The notes beneath the pieces are model-generated. The model saw only the letters and a list, made by a program, of their open reading frames with translations, did no database searches and was not told the origin of the DNA. Position numbers and translations under genes: made by a program. From NCBI GenBank assembly GCA_001870995.2, contig MLAV02000009.1:206516-270515 (forward strand): a stretch of DNA of 64,000 nucleotides. The letters run 5' to 3'. This document shows positions 17,233 to 27,064 of this stretch, piece by piece (within the stretch, counting starts at the first letter, position 1; every line of letters starts with the position of its first letter). The stretch is from Chitinophaga sp. CB10 (lineage in GTDB: Bacteria; Bacteroidota; Bacteroidia; Chitinophagales; Chitinophagaceae).

Positions 17233-20043
17233 ATGAACCACTATCTGCCCAAATCCGTTCTGCTATTCACTTTGCTGTTATGCTGCCGCAACATTTCCGC
17301 GCAGCAATATTTACCGGCAGACAGTGTGCGGTACCGTTACGCATTACAACCGATTGCTGAAACGCAGGCAAAGACTACGGCGGAAAACTGGCTCGTGATC
17401 TTTAAGAAATCCGTTCCGCCGCAACGCCTCGAAGCCTACGGTTTGCGCAAAGTCATTAACGGTAAAGCGTATATTATACAACAGCAAATCCCTGATAATG
17501 AACTGGCAAAACAACTCTCCTACCAGGGGCCTGCCAACTGCAACTGGAAAGCAAGTGAAGCGTTGTTGCAGCAGCTGGAACAAGCCTCCCCGGACGATAG
17601 CATCACCGTCAGGGTTAGTCTGAAAAATGAATGGACTGCGCCCGCTTATGTGGCAGTAATCAGCTCCAGGAAAGATTATAATATCGCGATGGTTCAACTG
17701 CCCGTGAAGCGGTGGCCGCAATTCATCGCGGACACGATGATCGCCTTCGCGGATAAGCCCCGCAAGGCCCGGACGGAAATGATACTCAACGGCGCCAATC
17801 CCTATGTAAACCGCATCAACATCGCCCGGGAAAAATATCCCGGCATCGATGGAAAAAGTATAGCCGTTAGCGTTAAAGAGGACCGGTTTGATACGACGGA
17901 CCTCGACTTTGCCGGGCGCATCATCTATAACCCGGACGCCTCTACGAACTTAACTTCCCACGCCACCACCATGGCTACCATCATCGCAGGGGCCGGCAAT
18001 ACAGGCGCACTGGGGCTGGGAGCGGCGCCGGCGGCAGGCCTCAGCAGCTCCAACTTTAACATTACCCTGCTCCCTGACACAGCCACCTACTACCGCAAGT
18101 ATAACATCACCCTGCAAAACCACTCTTACGGTACGGAAATAGAAAACTTTTACGGGCCCGATGCCGCCGCATACGATCAGCAAATCTATGCAGCGGATAC
18201 GCTGCAACATGTGTTTTCCGCCGGCAACGTAGGCGCGCAGCCTGCCACTGACGGCATTTATAAAGGGCTGGTTTATGCCAACCTCACCGGCAACGTGAAG
18301 CAGGCTAAAAACCTGCTCGTAGTAGGCGGTACGGACGCTGCCGGCAACTTCATCTCCCTGTCCAGCCACGGCCCCGCTTACGACGGGCGCATAAAGCCGG
18401 AGCTCTCCGCCTTCGGGCAGGACGGCACTTCCGGCGCAGCGGCCACCATTACAGGCATCAGCACGCTGCTGCAGGACTACTGGAAGCAACAAACCTTCAC
18501 CGCCATGCCTTCCGCCCTGCTGAAGGTAATACTGCTCAACAGCGCCACCCGGGCGCCGGGCGCCGGGCCTGACTACCGCTCCGGCTACGGCAGCGCCAAC
18601 GCGCTGCATGCCCTGCAAACCCTGGCGGATAAACGCTACAGTAAAGGCAGCGCTACCAGCAACGGCGCTACCGGCATCGACATTAACGTCCCGGATAATA
18701 CCCGCGAACTGAAGGTAACTTTGTACTGGAATGATATACCCGGCGCCGTTAATGGGCATAAAGCGCTCGTACACGATTTGGATTTACGTGTAACCGCTGC
18801 CGATGGTAGTTTATATCTCCCCTGGATATTAAACCCAGCGCCGGACTCCCTCGCCCTGCCCGCCAAACGCGGCAGGGATACGCTGAATAATGTGGAACAG
18901 GTGACTATTTCCAACCCCGCGGCCGGCAAGGCGCACATCACCGTCAGCGCCGGGCAGCTGCGCGCTGCGCAGCCCTGGTACATCGCGTATGAATGTGTAC
19001 CCAAGGCCACTTTCGCCTGGCATCACCCGGACGCACATACCATCATGGAAGCCACTACCAACGTAGACCTCTACTGGGAAAGCACCATGAGCGGCAACGG
19101 GCAGCTGCAGTACAGCCTGGACAGTGGCGCCACCTGGCAGACCATCATTACGGATTATCCCGTCAGCAGCGGCTACCTGAACTGGTACGTGCCGAACGTA
19201 TTCAGCAAAGCCCTGCTGCGCTTCCAGCTGCCGGATACCAGCTTTGCCAGCCCTGCCTTCATCATTTCCCCGAAGGTGGGCATACAAACGGGCTTTAATT
19301 GTGCAGACAGCGCCTTCATCTTCTGGAACCCCATCCCCGGGGCTGAGCGTTACGAGATCTATAATATGGGCAAAACCCAGCTGCAGCCATACCGGCAAAC
19401 CGCCGATACGTTTTTATTCATCGGTAAATCCCAACCCGCATCCAGCAATTTCGCCGTGAGCCCCGTGCATGCTGCCGGCTGGGAAGGCTACCGCAGCTAT
19501 ACGGTAGATTTTACCACCCAGGGCGTGGATTGCTATGTAAAAAGCCTCATCGCGGACAGAACGGTGGACAATGCCGTGCCGCTCACCCTCATCCTCGGCA
19601 GTACCTACCAGCTGAAAGAAGTAGTATGGCAGCGTTACAACGGTAAAACCTGGGAGAACCTGGCCACCACGCCTATTACCAGCGCCCTGCTGTATTACCA
19701 GACCGATTCCCATACCTGGGAAGGCCTGATGCACTACCGGGTGCAGCTCAATACCTTCGATGGGCGGGCGTTTTACTCCGGCGTGTCTACAGTACAGATT
19801 TTCAAATCAGACCATATCATGGTATTCCCTAACCCCGTGGTAAATACGCTGGGTATTATGGACCCGCAGGTAAGGGAGCGGCAGGTAGTGATCACGGATA
19901 TGAGCGGGCGGGAACGCATGCGGGTAACGATAACGGATAGTTTGGAGGGGATAGGGGTATCCCGGCTGCCGGCAGGGATGTATAACTGTACGATTTACTA
20001 TAACGGGCAGCGGATATTCAACAGGAAGTTTATAAAGCAGTAA
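17233..20043 (+). CDS. Subtilisin-family (S8) protease with type IX secretion sorting domain
   Basis: A 936-residue secreted serine protease. A signal peptide ends near residue 23 (NISAQQ). The catalytic triad is the Asp in SVKEDRFDTTD (217 or 220), His243 in TSHATTMATIIAG, and Ser400 in DGTSGAAATITG, with oxyanion Asn332 in FSAGNVG. The serine motif is DGTS rather than the common GTS with S/N before it. Residues 480-830 are beta-rich, sandwich-like modules. The last 75 residues (VFPNPVVNTLGI...GMYNCTIYYNGQRIFNRKFIKQ) form a T9SS type A sorting domain, so it is predicted to cross the outer membrane and be cell-surface or released. ATG 17233 is preferred to the TTG at 17224. Confidence 0.88.
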   Translation: MNHYLPKSVLLFTLLLCCRNISAQQYLPADSVRYRYALQPIAETQAKTTAENWLVIFKKSVPPQRLEAYGLRKVINGKAYIIQQQIPDNELAKQLSYQGPANCNWKASEALLQQLEQASPDDSITVRVSLKNEWTAPAYVAVISSRKDYNIAMVQLPVKRWPQFIADTMIAFADKPRKARTEMILNGANPYVNRINIAREKYPGIDGKSIAVSVKEDRFDTTDLDFAGRIIYNPDASTNLTSHATTMATIIAGAGNTGALGLGAAPAAGLSSSNFNITLLPDTATYYRKYNITLQNHSYGTEIENFYGPDAAAYDQQIYAADTLQHVFSAGNVGAQPATDGIYKGLVYANLTGNVKQAKNLLVVGGTDAAGNFISLSSHGPAYDGRIKPELSAFGQDGTSGAAATITGISTLLQDYWKQQTFTAMPSALLKVILLNSATRAPGAGPDYRSGYGSANALHALQTLADKRYSKGSATSNGATGIDINVPDNTRELKVTLYWNDIPGAVNGHKALVHDLDLRVTAADGSLYLPWILNPAPDSLALPAKRGRDTLNNVEQVTISNPAAGKAHITVSAGQLRAAQPWYIAYECVPKATFAWHHPDAHTIMEATTNVDLYWESTMSGNGQLQYSLDSGATWQTIITDYPVSSGYLNWYVPNVFSKALLRFQLPDTSFASPAFIISPKVGIQTGFNCADSAFIFWNPIPGAERYEIYNMGKTQLQPYRQTADTFLFIGKSQPASSNFAVSPVHAAGWEGYRSYTVDFTTQGVDCYVKSLIADRTVDNAVPLTLILGSTYQLKEVVWQRYNGKTWENLATTPITSALLYYQTDSHTWEGLMHYRVQLNTFDGRAFYSGVSTVQIFKSDHIMVFPNPVVNTLGIMDPQVRERQVVITDMSGRERMRVTITDSLEGIGVSRLPAGMYNCTIYYNGQRIFNRKFIKQ

Positions 20044-20101
20044 GCGGATCCTTGAGAAACCGCCGCCAAATAGCTGAAAGCCACATCGCCACAAATAACA
20101 A

Positions 20102-20125
20102 AAGCCCTCGCTGATGCGAGGGCTT
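20102..20125 (-). terminator. Terminator of lpdA
   Basis: A 10-bp perfect stem (20102-20111 with 20116-20125) around TGAT is followed by TTTTGTT on the minus strand. Confidence 0.85.
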
Positions 20126-20168
20126 ATTCATCTATATGCTTAATTAAAGTAATTCGGATGAATACCGG

Positions 20169-21575
20169 TTACAGGTGAATTGCTTCGCCGTAAGCAACTT
20201 CGATCGCGTCTTTTACGGACTCGCTCATAGTTGGGTGCGGGTGGATAGAATCCAGCACTTCCTGGTAAGTAGTTTCCAGTTTACGTGCCACCACGGTTTC
20301 AGCGATGATCTCGGTAACGTTGGCGCCAATCATATGCGTACCCAGCCACTCGCCGTATTTGGCGTCGAAGATCACTTTTACGAAACCGTCTGTAGCGCCG
20401 GCAGCAGTTGCCTTCCCGGATGCGGAGAATGGGAATTTACCCACTTTCACTTCGTAACCTGCTTCACGTGCAGCTTTCTCGGTATAACCTACAGATGCTA
20501 CTTCAGGCGCGCAATAAGTACAGCCCGGAATGTTCATGTAGTCGATAGTAGCTGGTTTGTGCGCGTATTTTTTCTCGTTGTAAGCCAGTGCTTCCACGCA
20601 AACGATCGCTTCTTTGGAAGCTACGTGCGCCAGCGCCTGACCAGGAACCATGTCGCCGATGGCATAGATGCCCGGAACGTTGGTTTGGTAGTATTGGTCT
20701 ACCACAACGCGACCTTTGTCAGTTTTGATACCCAGTTGCTCCAGACCGATGTTCTCGATGTTGGCAGCAATACCTACCGCGCTCAGTACCACGTCTGCTT
20801 CCAGGGTGATTTCACCGGTAGCGGTTTTAACTTTCGCTTTCACGCCGTTGCCGGTAGCTTCTACCGCTTCTACAGAAGAATTGGTCATGATTTCGATACC
20901 TTTCTTCTTGTAGATCTTTTCCAGTTCTTTGGAGATATCCTCATCTTCCACCGGAACGATGCGAGGCATGAATTCAACGATAGTTACTTTGGTACCCAGG
21001 GTAGAGTAGAAATAAGCGAATTCCACGCCGATAGCGCCGGAACCTACAACGATCATGGATTTAGGCTGTGTAGGCAGGGCGAGTGCTTCGCGGTAGCCGA
21101 TCACATTTTTACCATCGATCTTCAGGTTAGGCAGTTCACGCGCACGGGCGCCTGTAGCCAGGATGATGTGTTTTGCATCATATACGGTAGCTTTACCATC
21201 TTTATCGGTAACTTCTACCTGGCCTTTGGCTTTCAGTTTACCATTGCCCATGATCACATCGATCTTGTTCTTTTTCATCAGGAACTGTACGCCCCTGCTC
21301 ATTTTATCAGCAACGCCACGACTACGTTTGATTACTGCCGGGAAGTCCACCTGTGCGTCAGCAACGGTAATACCATAGTCCTTGGAGTGCTGCATATATT
21401 CCAATACCTGTGCAGATTTCAGTAATGCCTTAGTAGGAATACAGCCCCAGTTTAAACAGATACCACCCAGGTTTTCTCTTTCCACGATAGCGGTCTTAAA
21501 TCCCAGCTGTGAAGCACGGATAGCAGCCACATATCCGCCGGGCCCACTACCAATTACGATAACGTCGTATGCCAT
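20169..21575 (-). CDS. lpdA: Dihydrolipoyl dehydrogenase
   Basis: This is the E3 flavoprotein of 2-oxo acid dehydrogenase complexes; it reoxidises lipoamide with NAD+. The 468-residue protein has FAD-binding VIGSGPGGYVAAI (7-19), the redox-active disulfide in GGICLNWGCIPTKA (Cys40, Cys45), a NAD-binding VVGSGAIGVEFA, the second FAD motif YAIGDMV, and the catalytic HPHPTMSE (His447) near the C-terminus. A TACCTTTG -7 box lies upstream on the minus strand (21601-21608). The E1 and E2 genes are not adjacent. It follows lolA on the same strand with 67 bp between. Confidence 0.96.
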   Translation of the reverse strand: MAYDVIVIGSGPGGYVAAIRASQLGFKTAIVERENLGGICLNWGCIPTKALLKSAQVLEYMQHSKDYGITVADAQVDFPAVIKRSRGVADKMSRGVQFLMKKNKIDVIMGNGKLKAKGQVEVTDKDGKATVYDAKHIILATGARARELPNLKIDGKNVIGYREALALPTQPKSMIVVGSGAIGVEFAYFYSTLGTKVTIVEFMPRIVPVEDEDISKELEKIYKKKGIEIMTNSSVEAVEATGNGVKAKVKTATGEITLEADVVLSAVGIAANIENIGLEQLGIKTDKGRVVVDQYYQTNVPGIYAIGDMVPGQALAHVASKEAIVCVEALAYNEKKYAHKPATIDYMNIPGCTYCAPEVASVGYTEKAAREAGYEVKVGKFPFSASGKATAAGATDGFVKVIFDAKYGEWLGTHMIGANVTEIIAETVVARKLETTYQEVLDSIHPHPTMSESVKDAIEVAYGEAIHL

Positions 21576-21642
21576 ATTGTTTAATTTTTATAAAACTTGC
21601 CAAAGGTAGAAATTAATTATTGAATTCCACATCCGGAATTAA

Positions 21643-22302
21643 TTATCGGAGGTCTACCACTTCCACGCCCGGGTATTTCTTAGGGTCGAACACGAAAGTT
21701 GCGTCATTCACGGCCGCATTTGGCGTAAAGTTGGTGATTTCGTAAGTATAACGGTTGCCATTTTTCTCGAAAACCTTCATTTTCGCGATATTCTGGGCTT
21801 TTTTGTCCACTGACACGATCACCTTGAAGATGTTCTTGGATTTGTCAGTAGGCGTCATTTCGATGTTTTGCAGCACCTTCCCCTTTTCGGTGGTTTCCGG
21901 TGTCAGGCGGTACAGGAAGTCCTTATCGTAAAAATTGGTAAACAGCTTGGCCGGCGTCATCGCGCCGCTGCTCTGGTCCACGTTGTTGATCGTCACCTCA
22001 TTCACATCCTTCGCATAGGTCCAGGAGGTCTTGTTATCGCTGATAATTTCCTGGCCTTCCATGGTTACCTTGTATTTGGAACCTTTCATATATACAGTGC
22101 CTTTCTTGGATTCGGCCACGCTGTTGTTGGCGCCTTCCACCTTCAGCACGAAATTGGCGACTACGGATTTCAGGGCTTTGAATTTGGAGCTTACGCCATC
22201 CAGTACGGTTTTGGCCTTAGGATCGCTCGCCTGCTTAGACTGCGCCATACCGCTGAAAATGATTCCGCTCAGTAACAATCCTGTTAATAAAAATTTCTTC
22301 AT
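21643..22302 (-). CDS. lolA: LolA-like outer-membrane lipoprotein carrier
   Basis: A 219-residue periplasmic protein with a clear signal peptide (MKKFLLTGLLLSGIIFSGMAQ). LolA carries lipoproteins released by LolCDE across the periplasm to the outer membrane. The family pattern is visible: LDGVSSKFKALKSVVANFVLKVEG (opening helix and strand), GTVYMKGSKYKV, EIISDNKTSWTYAKDVNEVTI, and the PAKLFTNFYDKDF segment. The C-terminal VNDATFVFDPKKYPGVEVVDLR closes the half-barrel. It follows ftsK on the same strand, an arrangement I recall from other Bacteroidota. Confidence 0.85.
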   Translation of the reverse strand: MKKFLLTGLLLSGIIFSGMAQSKQASDPKAKTVLDGVSSKFKALKSVVANFVLKVEGANNSVAESKKGTVYMKGSKYKVTMEGQEIISDNKTSWTYAKDVNEVTINNVDQSSGAMTPAKLFTNFYDKDFLYRLTPETTEKGKVLQNIEMTPTDKSKNIFKVIVSVDKKAQNIAKMKVFEKNGNRYTYEITNFTPNAAVNDATFVFDPKKYPGVEVVDLR

Positions 22303-22431
22303 CGTAGTTCGTTTTTAATTTACCCCCGTATAGTCAAAAGCTATGCCGTCAGGGCTGGTTGAGTCATTTGAGGGTCCAAAATTCGCAAAATCTTACGAAA
22401 AGCACCATCATATTTGATTTATTTATAATGA

Positions 22432-25086
22432 TTATAACAAATCATTAAGGATTTCCTGTAATTCTGATTCGGTTTTTATCAGTACCTCCCTGGCCTTGCT
22501 GCCCATGTTAGGGCCCACAATACCGGCGGCTTCCAGCTGGTCCATCAGGCGGCCCGCCCGGTTGTACCCCAGCTTCATCCGGCGCTGCAGCAAAGAGGTA
22601 GACCCCTGCTGTGTTTGTACGATCACCTGGGCGGCTTCCTCAAACAGCGGGTCCCGGTCGCTCAGGCTCAGCTCACGGCCGTCTGGGTCTTTATCATCCA
22701 CATACTCCGGCAGCAGGAACGCATCCGGGTAGCCCTTCTGGTTACCGATAAATTCCGCCACGCTCTCTACCTCCGGCGTATCCACAAAGGCGCACTGCAG
22801 CCTTACCAGCTCCCCGTTGAAGGATACGAGCATATCCCCCTGGCCGATCAGTTGCTCCGCGCCCCCGATGTCCAGGATGGTCCGGGAGTCGATCTTCGAG
22901 GATACCTTAAAGGCTATACGGGCCGGGAAGTTGGCCTTGATGGTACCGGTGATAATGTTTACGGACGGACGCTGGGTAGCAATGATCAGGTGGATACCCA
23001 CGGCGCGGGCCAGCTGGGCCAGGCGCGCAATCGGCATTTCCACCTCCTTGCCGGCCGTCATGATCAGGTCCGCAAACTCGTCCACCACCAGCACGATAAA
23101 CGGCAGGTAGCGGTGGCCTTTCTGCGGGTTCAGGCGGCGCTGCGTGAATTTACTGTTGTATTCGCGGATGTTGCGGGTACCGGCTTCCTTCAGCAGGTCG
23201 TAACGCAAATCCATCTCAATGCACAACGCATTGAGGGTATGAATCACTTTCTTGGTATCGGTAATAATGGCATCGTCTTCTCCCGGCAACTTGGCCAGGA
23301 AATGCTTTTCAATCAGCTTGTACAGGGAGAGCTCCACCTTCTTGGGGTCTACCAGTACAAACTTCAGCTGGGAAGGATGCTTCTTGTACAACAGGGAAAC
23401 CAGCAGGGTGTTGATACCCACGGATTTACCCTGGCCGGTGGCCCCTGCCATGAGCAGGTGCGGCATCTTGGCCAGGTCGGCAATGAAGTTTTCATTGTCG
23501 ATCTTTTTACCGATGGCAATCGGCAGGTCCATCGTGCTGTTCTGGAACTTTTCGCTGGCCAGGAGGGCTTTCAGCGATACGATGGACTTCTTCACATTCG
23601 GCACCTCGATACCGATGGTACCCTTACCGGGGATCGGCGCAATGATACGGATACCCAGGGCGGATAAGCTCAGGGCAATGTCGTCTTCCAGGTTCTTAAT
23701 CCTGGAAATACGCACCCCCGCCGCCGGCACAATTTCGTATAGGGTTACCGTTGGCCCTACGGTAGCGCTGATCTTCTGGATAGAGATATCGTAGTTTTTC
23801 AGCGTATCGATGATCTGGTTCTTGTTCTTTTCCAGCTCCGTGGTATCCTGCACGATCACTTTATCCGCGTTGTGGTTTTCCAGCAGGTCCAGGCCGGGGA
23901 AGCGGTAATTGCTGAGGTCCAGCGAAGGATCGTAAGGGTCTACCGGCACGGCTTCCCGCACAGGCACAATTTCTTCCGCTTCCTCTTCCGCATCGCTGTA
24001 GGTGGATTTGATTTCAAACGTCACTTCCTCCGCGTTGTGCTTCTTTTTGGCTACCGGCTCCTGGGTCATGGCCAGGTCCTGGGCCTTCTCCACGGATTCG
24101 TCGATGTAGAGCATAGGCCCTGCGGCCGCCAGTTCCTCTTCCGTATAATCTTCCTCCTCCTCTTCCGGCATCAGCGGTTCAGGGTCAGGCTCCGGAGCGG
24201 TAAGCGGCGCCACCGGCGTATGATGCGCCGGGATAACGGTGATCTCGTCTTTTTCCACGAGCTGCATCGGCGGCAGTTCATCCTCTTCCTCTTCGGTTGG
24301 CGGTATCACCATCACGCCGGTATTATCTTTCAGTCCATTACTTTTTTGCCGGGCAGCAGCTGAAGGCTGCTCTGCCACCGGGGCAACGGGGCCGGCTGCC
24401 GCCGCGGGCACAGGCGCCGGTTTTGGCGGCTTCGGCTTACTTTCCGGCCATTTGAAATCGAAATTGAATTTCCAGATCAGCCAGGAGAAACCCAGTACAA
24501 GCAACAGCAGGGCGGTGCCGGTTTTGCCCACAAAGCCCGTCGTCCATTTGGTAAGCGCGTTCCCTACAGCCCCGCCAAAGGGGAACTCCGCGCCAAACGA
24601 CAGGAAGGACATGGCCATGCTGATAAACAGCAGGCCGAATAAAATATACTTCACGTTGCGCCATACACGAAATACGCGGCGGCCAACGATAAAATTCACG
24701 CCGATGATGAAAAAGAAGTAACAAAACAGGTAGGAGGCAATGCCGAAGCCATTGTAGAAGAAGCCATGGGACACGAATGCGCCCAGGCGGCCCAGCAGGT
24801 TGTCCACACTGATATCTCCGAAGAATAGTTCGTGGGTGGAATAGCGGTTAACCTTATCAAAATCTTCCTCCCAACTGAAAATATAGGAGGTGAAGGCGAT
24901 AAAACAATAGATGGATAACAGCAAAAAAAACACGCCCATCACTTTATGGGTACGCTCGTCCTTCACCAGCTCCTTCACCTTTACATCCGCCTCCTTGTCT
25001 TTCTTCAGCACTTCAGGGTTGGGGGCTGGGGTGGCCTTGGCTTTTTTGCTCTCCGGTTTTTCGGTTTTCAGTTTATTCTTGGACAT
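22432..25086 (-). CDS. ftsK: DNA translocase FtsK/SpoIIIE
   Basis: An 884-residue membrane-anchored hexameric motor that moves chromosomal DNA at the division septum. A charged N-terminus precedes four membrane helices (about 48-70, 112-134, 146-163, 188-205). A long Pro/Glu-rich linker follows (210-380), then the alpha and beta domains with Walker A GATGQGKS (548-555) and Walker B FIVLVVDEFADL. The last 65 residues form the gamma winged helix (LLQRRMKLGYNRAGRLMDQLE), which reads orienting KOPS-like sequences. It sits 22 bp after the alpha/beta-hydrolase-like gene and upstream of lolA. Confidence 0.95.
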   Translation of the reverse strand: MSKNKLKTEKPESKKAKATPAPNPEVLKKDKEADVKVKELVKDERTHKVMGVFFLLLSIYCFIAFTSYIFSWEEDFDKVNRYSTHELFFGDISVDNLLGRLGAFVSHGFFYNGFGIASYLFCYFFFIIGVNFIVGRRVFRVWRNVKYILFGLLFISMAMSFLSFGAEFPFGGAVGNALTKWTTGFVGKTGTALLLLVLGFSWLIWKFNFDFKWPESKPKPPKPAPVPAAAAGPVAPVAEQPSAAARQKSNGLKDNTGVMVIPPTEEEEDELPPMQLVEKDEITVIPAHHTPVAPLTAPEPDPEPLMPEEEEEDYTEEELAAAGPMLYIDESVEKAQDLAMTQEPVAKKKHNAEEVTFEIKSTYSDAEEEAEEIVPVREAVPVDPYDPSLDLSNYRFPGLDLLENHNADKVIVQDTTELEKNKNQIIDTLKNYDISIQKISATVGPTVTLYEIVPAAGVRISRIKNLEDDIALSLSALGIRIIAPIPGKGTIGIEVPNVKKSIVSLKALLASEKFQNSTMDLPIAIGKKIDNENFIADLAKMPHLLMAGATGQGKSVGINTLLVSLLYKKHPSQLKFVLVDPKKVELSLYKLIEKHFLAKLPGEDDAIITDTKKVIHTLNALCIEMDLRYDLLKEAGTRNIREYNSKFTQRRLNPQKGHRYLPFIVLVVDEFADLIMTAGKEVEMPIARLAQLARAVGIHLIIATQRPSVNIITGTIKANFPARIAFKVSSKIDSRTILDIGGAEQLIGQGDMLVSFNGELVRLQCAFVDTPEVESVAEFIGNQKGYPDAFLLPEYVDDKDPDGRELSLSDRDPLFEEAAQVIVQTQQGSTSLLQRRMKLGYNRAGRLMDQLEAAGIVGPNMGSKAREVLIKTESELQEILNDLL

Positions 25087-25108
25087 AAATTTCTATCAAA
25101 AGTTGTGA

Positions 25109-26527
25109 CTACCTGCCACCTGCCGGCAACTGTAAAATCCAGTGTGCGATGAATGCAGGTACCAGGGGGTCAATGGTTTGCTCCAGTGTCGCATATTCGC
25201 TGGCGTCGCAGGTTTTGCAGGACTGAAACAGGTGATTTAAGCCTGCAAATTTGCGGATGGTCACCATCATATTGCCATTCTCTGTCAATCCTCTTTCCAA
25301 TCCTTTCAGGTTTGGTTCTGCCGGCACTTCCGCATCCATGGCGCCATGAATTGCCATAAAGGGGCACCGGATTCTTTTAAGATATGATACTGGTTTATAA
25401 CGTAATATAGATAACATTTCCGGACTAACGATATCCGCCGTCGAAAATTGCTCCTTATCCATCCCTGCTTTTAACTCTTCCGGCGAGTGATCATATATTT
25501 CTTCCAGGGCTTTTCGCGCATCTGCCCTGGTTTCCAGCCAGGATTTGCCGGATCCCAAAGCCTCCCGGTATGGTTTCATCCGCTCGCTGGCGGCCCTGAT
25601 TTCTTCTTCCGTCATGCCCATAGCCCGGCCGGCCACCTGCTGTTGCTGTTCGGACCATTGCATCCCATCCATTCCCAGCCCGGCCATGGAAATCACGAAT
25701 GCGACAGCGGGATTATCCGCGGCTACGATTTCTGCCGAGGCGGCGCCGAAACCAAATCCCAGTACGCCAATGCTATGCGGATTGATGTCCTTCCTGGTTT
25801 TCAGATACCGGATGGCCGCTGCCGCATCCCTGGCGGCGCCGTGGATATCTTCCACGGCTGGCATCCCGTCTTCCCCGCGGAAAGTGCGTTTGTCAAAGCG
25901 CAGGGTGGCGATGCCGTTCCTGGCAAAATAGTCCGCCATGACCAGGAACATTTTATGCTGGCTCACTTCATTATCCCTGTTCGTAAGCCCCTCCCCCGGA
26001 ATCATTACGATCACCGGGTAATTGGCCCCAACGCCGGACGGCCTGATGAAATTGCCAGACAACCATGCGCTGTCCGCCTGGTTTTGAAACGTCACGTCTT
26101 CCGAATGATAGGGGAAAGGCGGTTTAGGTTGCTGCGGACGGGGATATAATTCCGCCGCGCTGATTTCTTTATGAGTTAACGTAAGATCCTGATTAATATT
26201 TCCCCAGATAAGATGTCCGAAGACCGTGTCGCCTGCCGGTTTCATTTGTCCGATATAGACCAGGTCCGATTCCCCGAGGTGCAACGTGATTAAGCCTGCG
26301 GTTAAACGGACGGAATCCAGCGCCTTCACTGCCGGCGATTTGTCGGGGAAAGCAATGGTACCCGATAATACGCCTGCCCGCGAGGTAATTTGGATCGCCA
26401 CCCTGAGGTGCTCGTTGTTGGCATTCACCACACCATACCAGCGGCCTGTCATCTTTTCTGCCTCCTGGCCGAAAGATACCTGTGCCATCGCCAGTATCAT
26501 CATCCACACGAATAAAAGTCTTTGCAT
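25109..26527 (-). CDS. Secreted alpha/beta-hydrolase-fold protein with nucleophile serine replaced
   Basis: A 472-residue exported protein (signal peptide to about residue 20). An N-terminal beta domain of about 130 residues (GRWYGVVNANNEHLRVAIQI) precedes an alpha/beta-hydrolase domain. PVIVMIPGEGLTNRDNE is the oxyanion-hole loop, DKRTFRGEDG follows, and the acid and histidine are present in IHGAMDAEVP and FAGLNHLF. At the nucleophile elbow the sequence is LGFGFGAASAE: the expected GxSxG serine is glycine, confirmed in the DNA around 25740-25760. Either catalysis is lost or another residue serves. It is the first gene before ftsK on this strand. Confidence 0.7.
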   Translation of the reverse strand: MQRLLFVWMMILAMAQVSFGQEAEKMTGRWYGVVNANNEHLRVAIQITSRAGVLSGTIAFPDKSPAVKALDSVRLTAGLITLHLGESDLVYIGQMKPAGDTVFGHLIWGNINQDLTLTHKEISAAELYPRPQQPKPPFPYHSEDVTFQNQADSAWLSGNFIRPSGVGANYPVIVMIPGEGLTNRDNEVSQHKMFLVMADYFARNGIATLRFDKRTFRGEDGMPAVEDIHGAARDAAAAIRYLKTRKDINPHSIGVLGFGFGAASAEIVAADNPAVAFVISMAGLGMDGMQWSEQQQQVAGRAMGMTEEEIRAASERMKPYREALGSGKSWLETRADARKALEEIYDHSPEELKAGMDKEQFSTADIVSPEMLSILRYKPVSYLKRIRCPFMAIHGAMDAEVPAEPNLKGLERGLTENGNMMVTIRKFAGLNHLFQSCKTCDASEYATLEQTIDPLVPAFIAHWILQLPAGGR

Positions 26528-26625
26528 CTTGAATGTTTTCTGGACACCTGCGGTGTCAGGAATTTAATTTTTTCACGCAAAGCAGCACAGGCCAGCCTTT
26601 AGTTGATTTGCGATTTTATTTGTGA

Positions 26626-26653
26626 ACAGCTCAGGGCCGCGGCCCTGAGCTGT
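26626..26653. repeat. 28-bp perfect loopless palindrome
   Basis: ACAGCTCAGGGCCG is followed directly by its exact reverse complement. It lies between the DUF423 gene and the hydrolase gene (both minus strand), 19 bp after the DUF423 stop. No T tract follows on either strand, so a simple terminator is only one possibility. Confidence 0.8.
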
Positions 26654-26671
26654 CCGGAGCGGGTTGCAACC

Positions 26672-27064
26672 CTATGATTTAATCTTCAGTACAGCAAGTA
26701 ACAACAGCACCCAGCCAACGATAAAAAATACCCCGCCGATAGGCGTGATAATACCGAGTTTGGAAAGCCCCACTGTTTCAGTAGCCTTCATCATCGTCAG
26801 CAGGTACAGTGAACCGGAGAAAAGGAAAATACCGGTAATGAAGCACCTTCCTGCCCAGAGCAGCTGCGCGCCGGGGGCATGTGCAAAAAGGATACCGGTT
26901 ACAAGCAATGCAAACACGTGATAGAACTGATAGGTAACGCCTGTCTGAAAGGTTCCTACAGTTTCGGGAGGCACCAGCTCTTTCAGCTTATGTGCGCCAA
27001 ACGCGCCCAATATTACTGCGAGGGCTCCCAAAGCTGCCGCCCAAACTAAAAAACTCTTATGCAT
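26672..27064 (-). CDS. DUF423 family small membrane protein
   Basis: A 130-residue protein with four hydrophobic helices (about 5-22, 44-62, 70-90, 100-126). It has the DUF423 signatures ALGALAVILGAFGAHKL near the N-terminus and TPIGGVFFIVGWVLLL near the C-terminus. Members (for example YgdD) are inner-membrane proteins of unknown function. It overlaps the aroK 3' end by 8 bp and is the last gene of a PPTase-aroK-DUF423 operon, so translation is probably coupled. Confidence 0.88.
   Translation of the reverse strand: MHKSFLVWAAALGALAVILGAFGAHKLKELVPPETVGTFQTGVTYQFYHVFALLVTGILFAHAPGAQLLWAGRCFITGIFLFSGSLYLLTMMKATETVGLSKLGIITPIGGVFFIVGWVLLLLAVLKIKS

Noticed and set aside
20175..21425. 416-codon open frame antisense to lpdA
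   Set aside because: It mirrors a clear lpdA gene; the translation is rich in Phe/His/Cys, as expected for an antisense shadow, and has no motifs.
22615..23667. 350-codon open frame antisense to ftsK
   Set aside because: It lies wholly within the FtsK motor domain with no recognisable features, and the opposite frame carries all conserved motifs.
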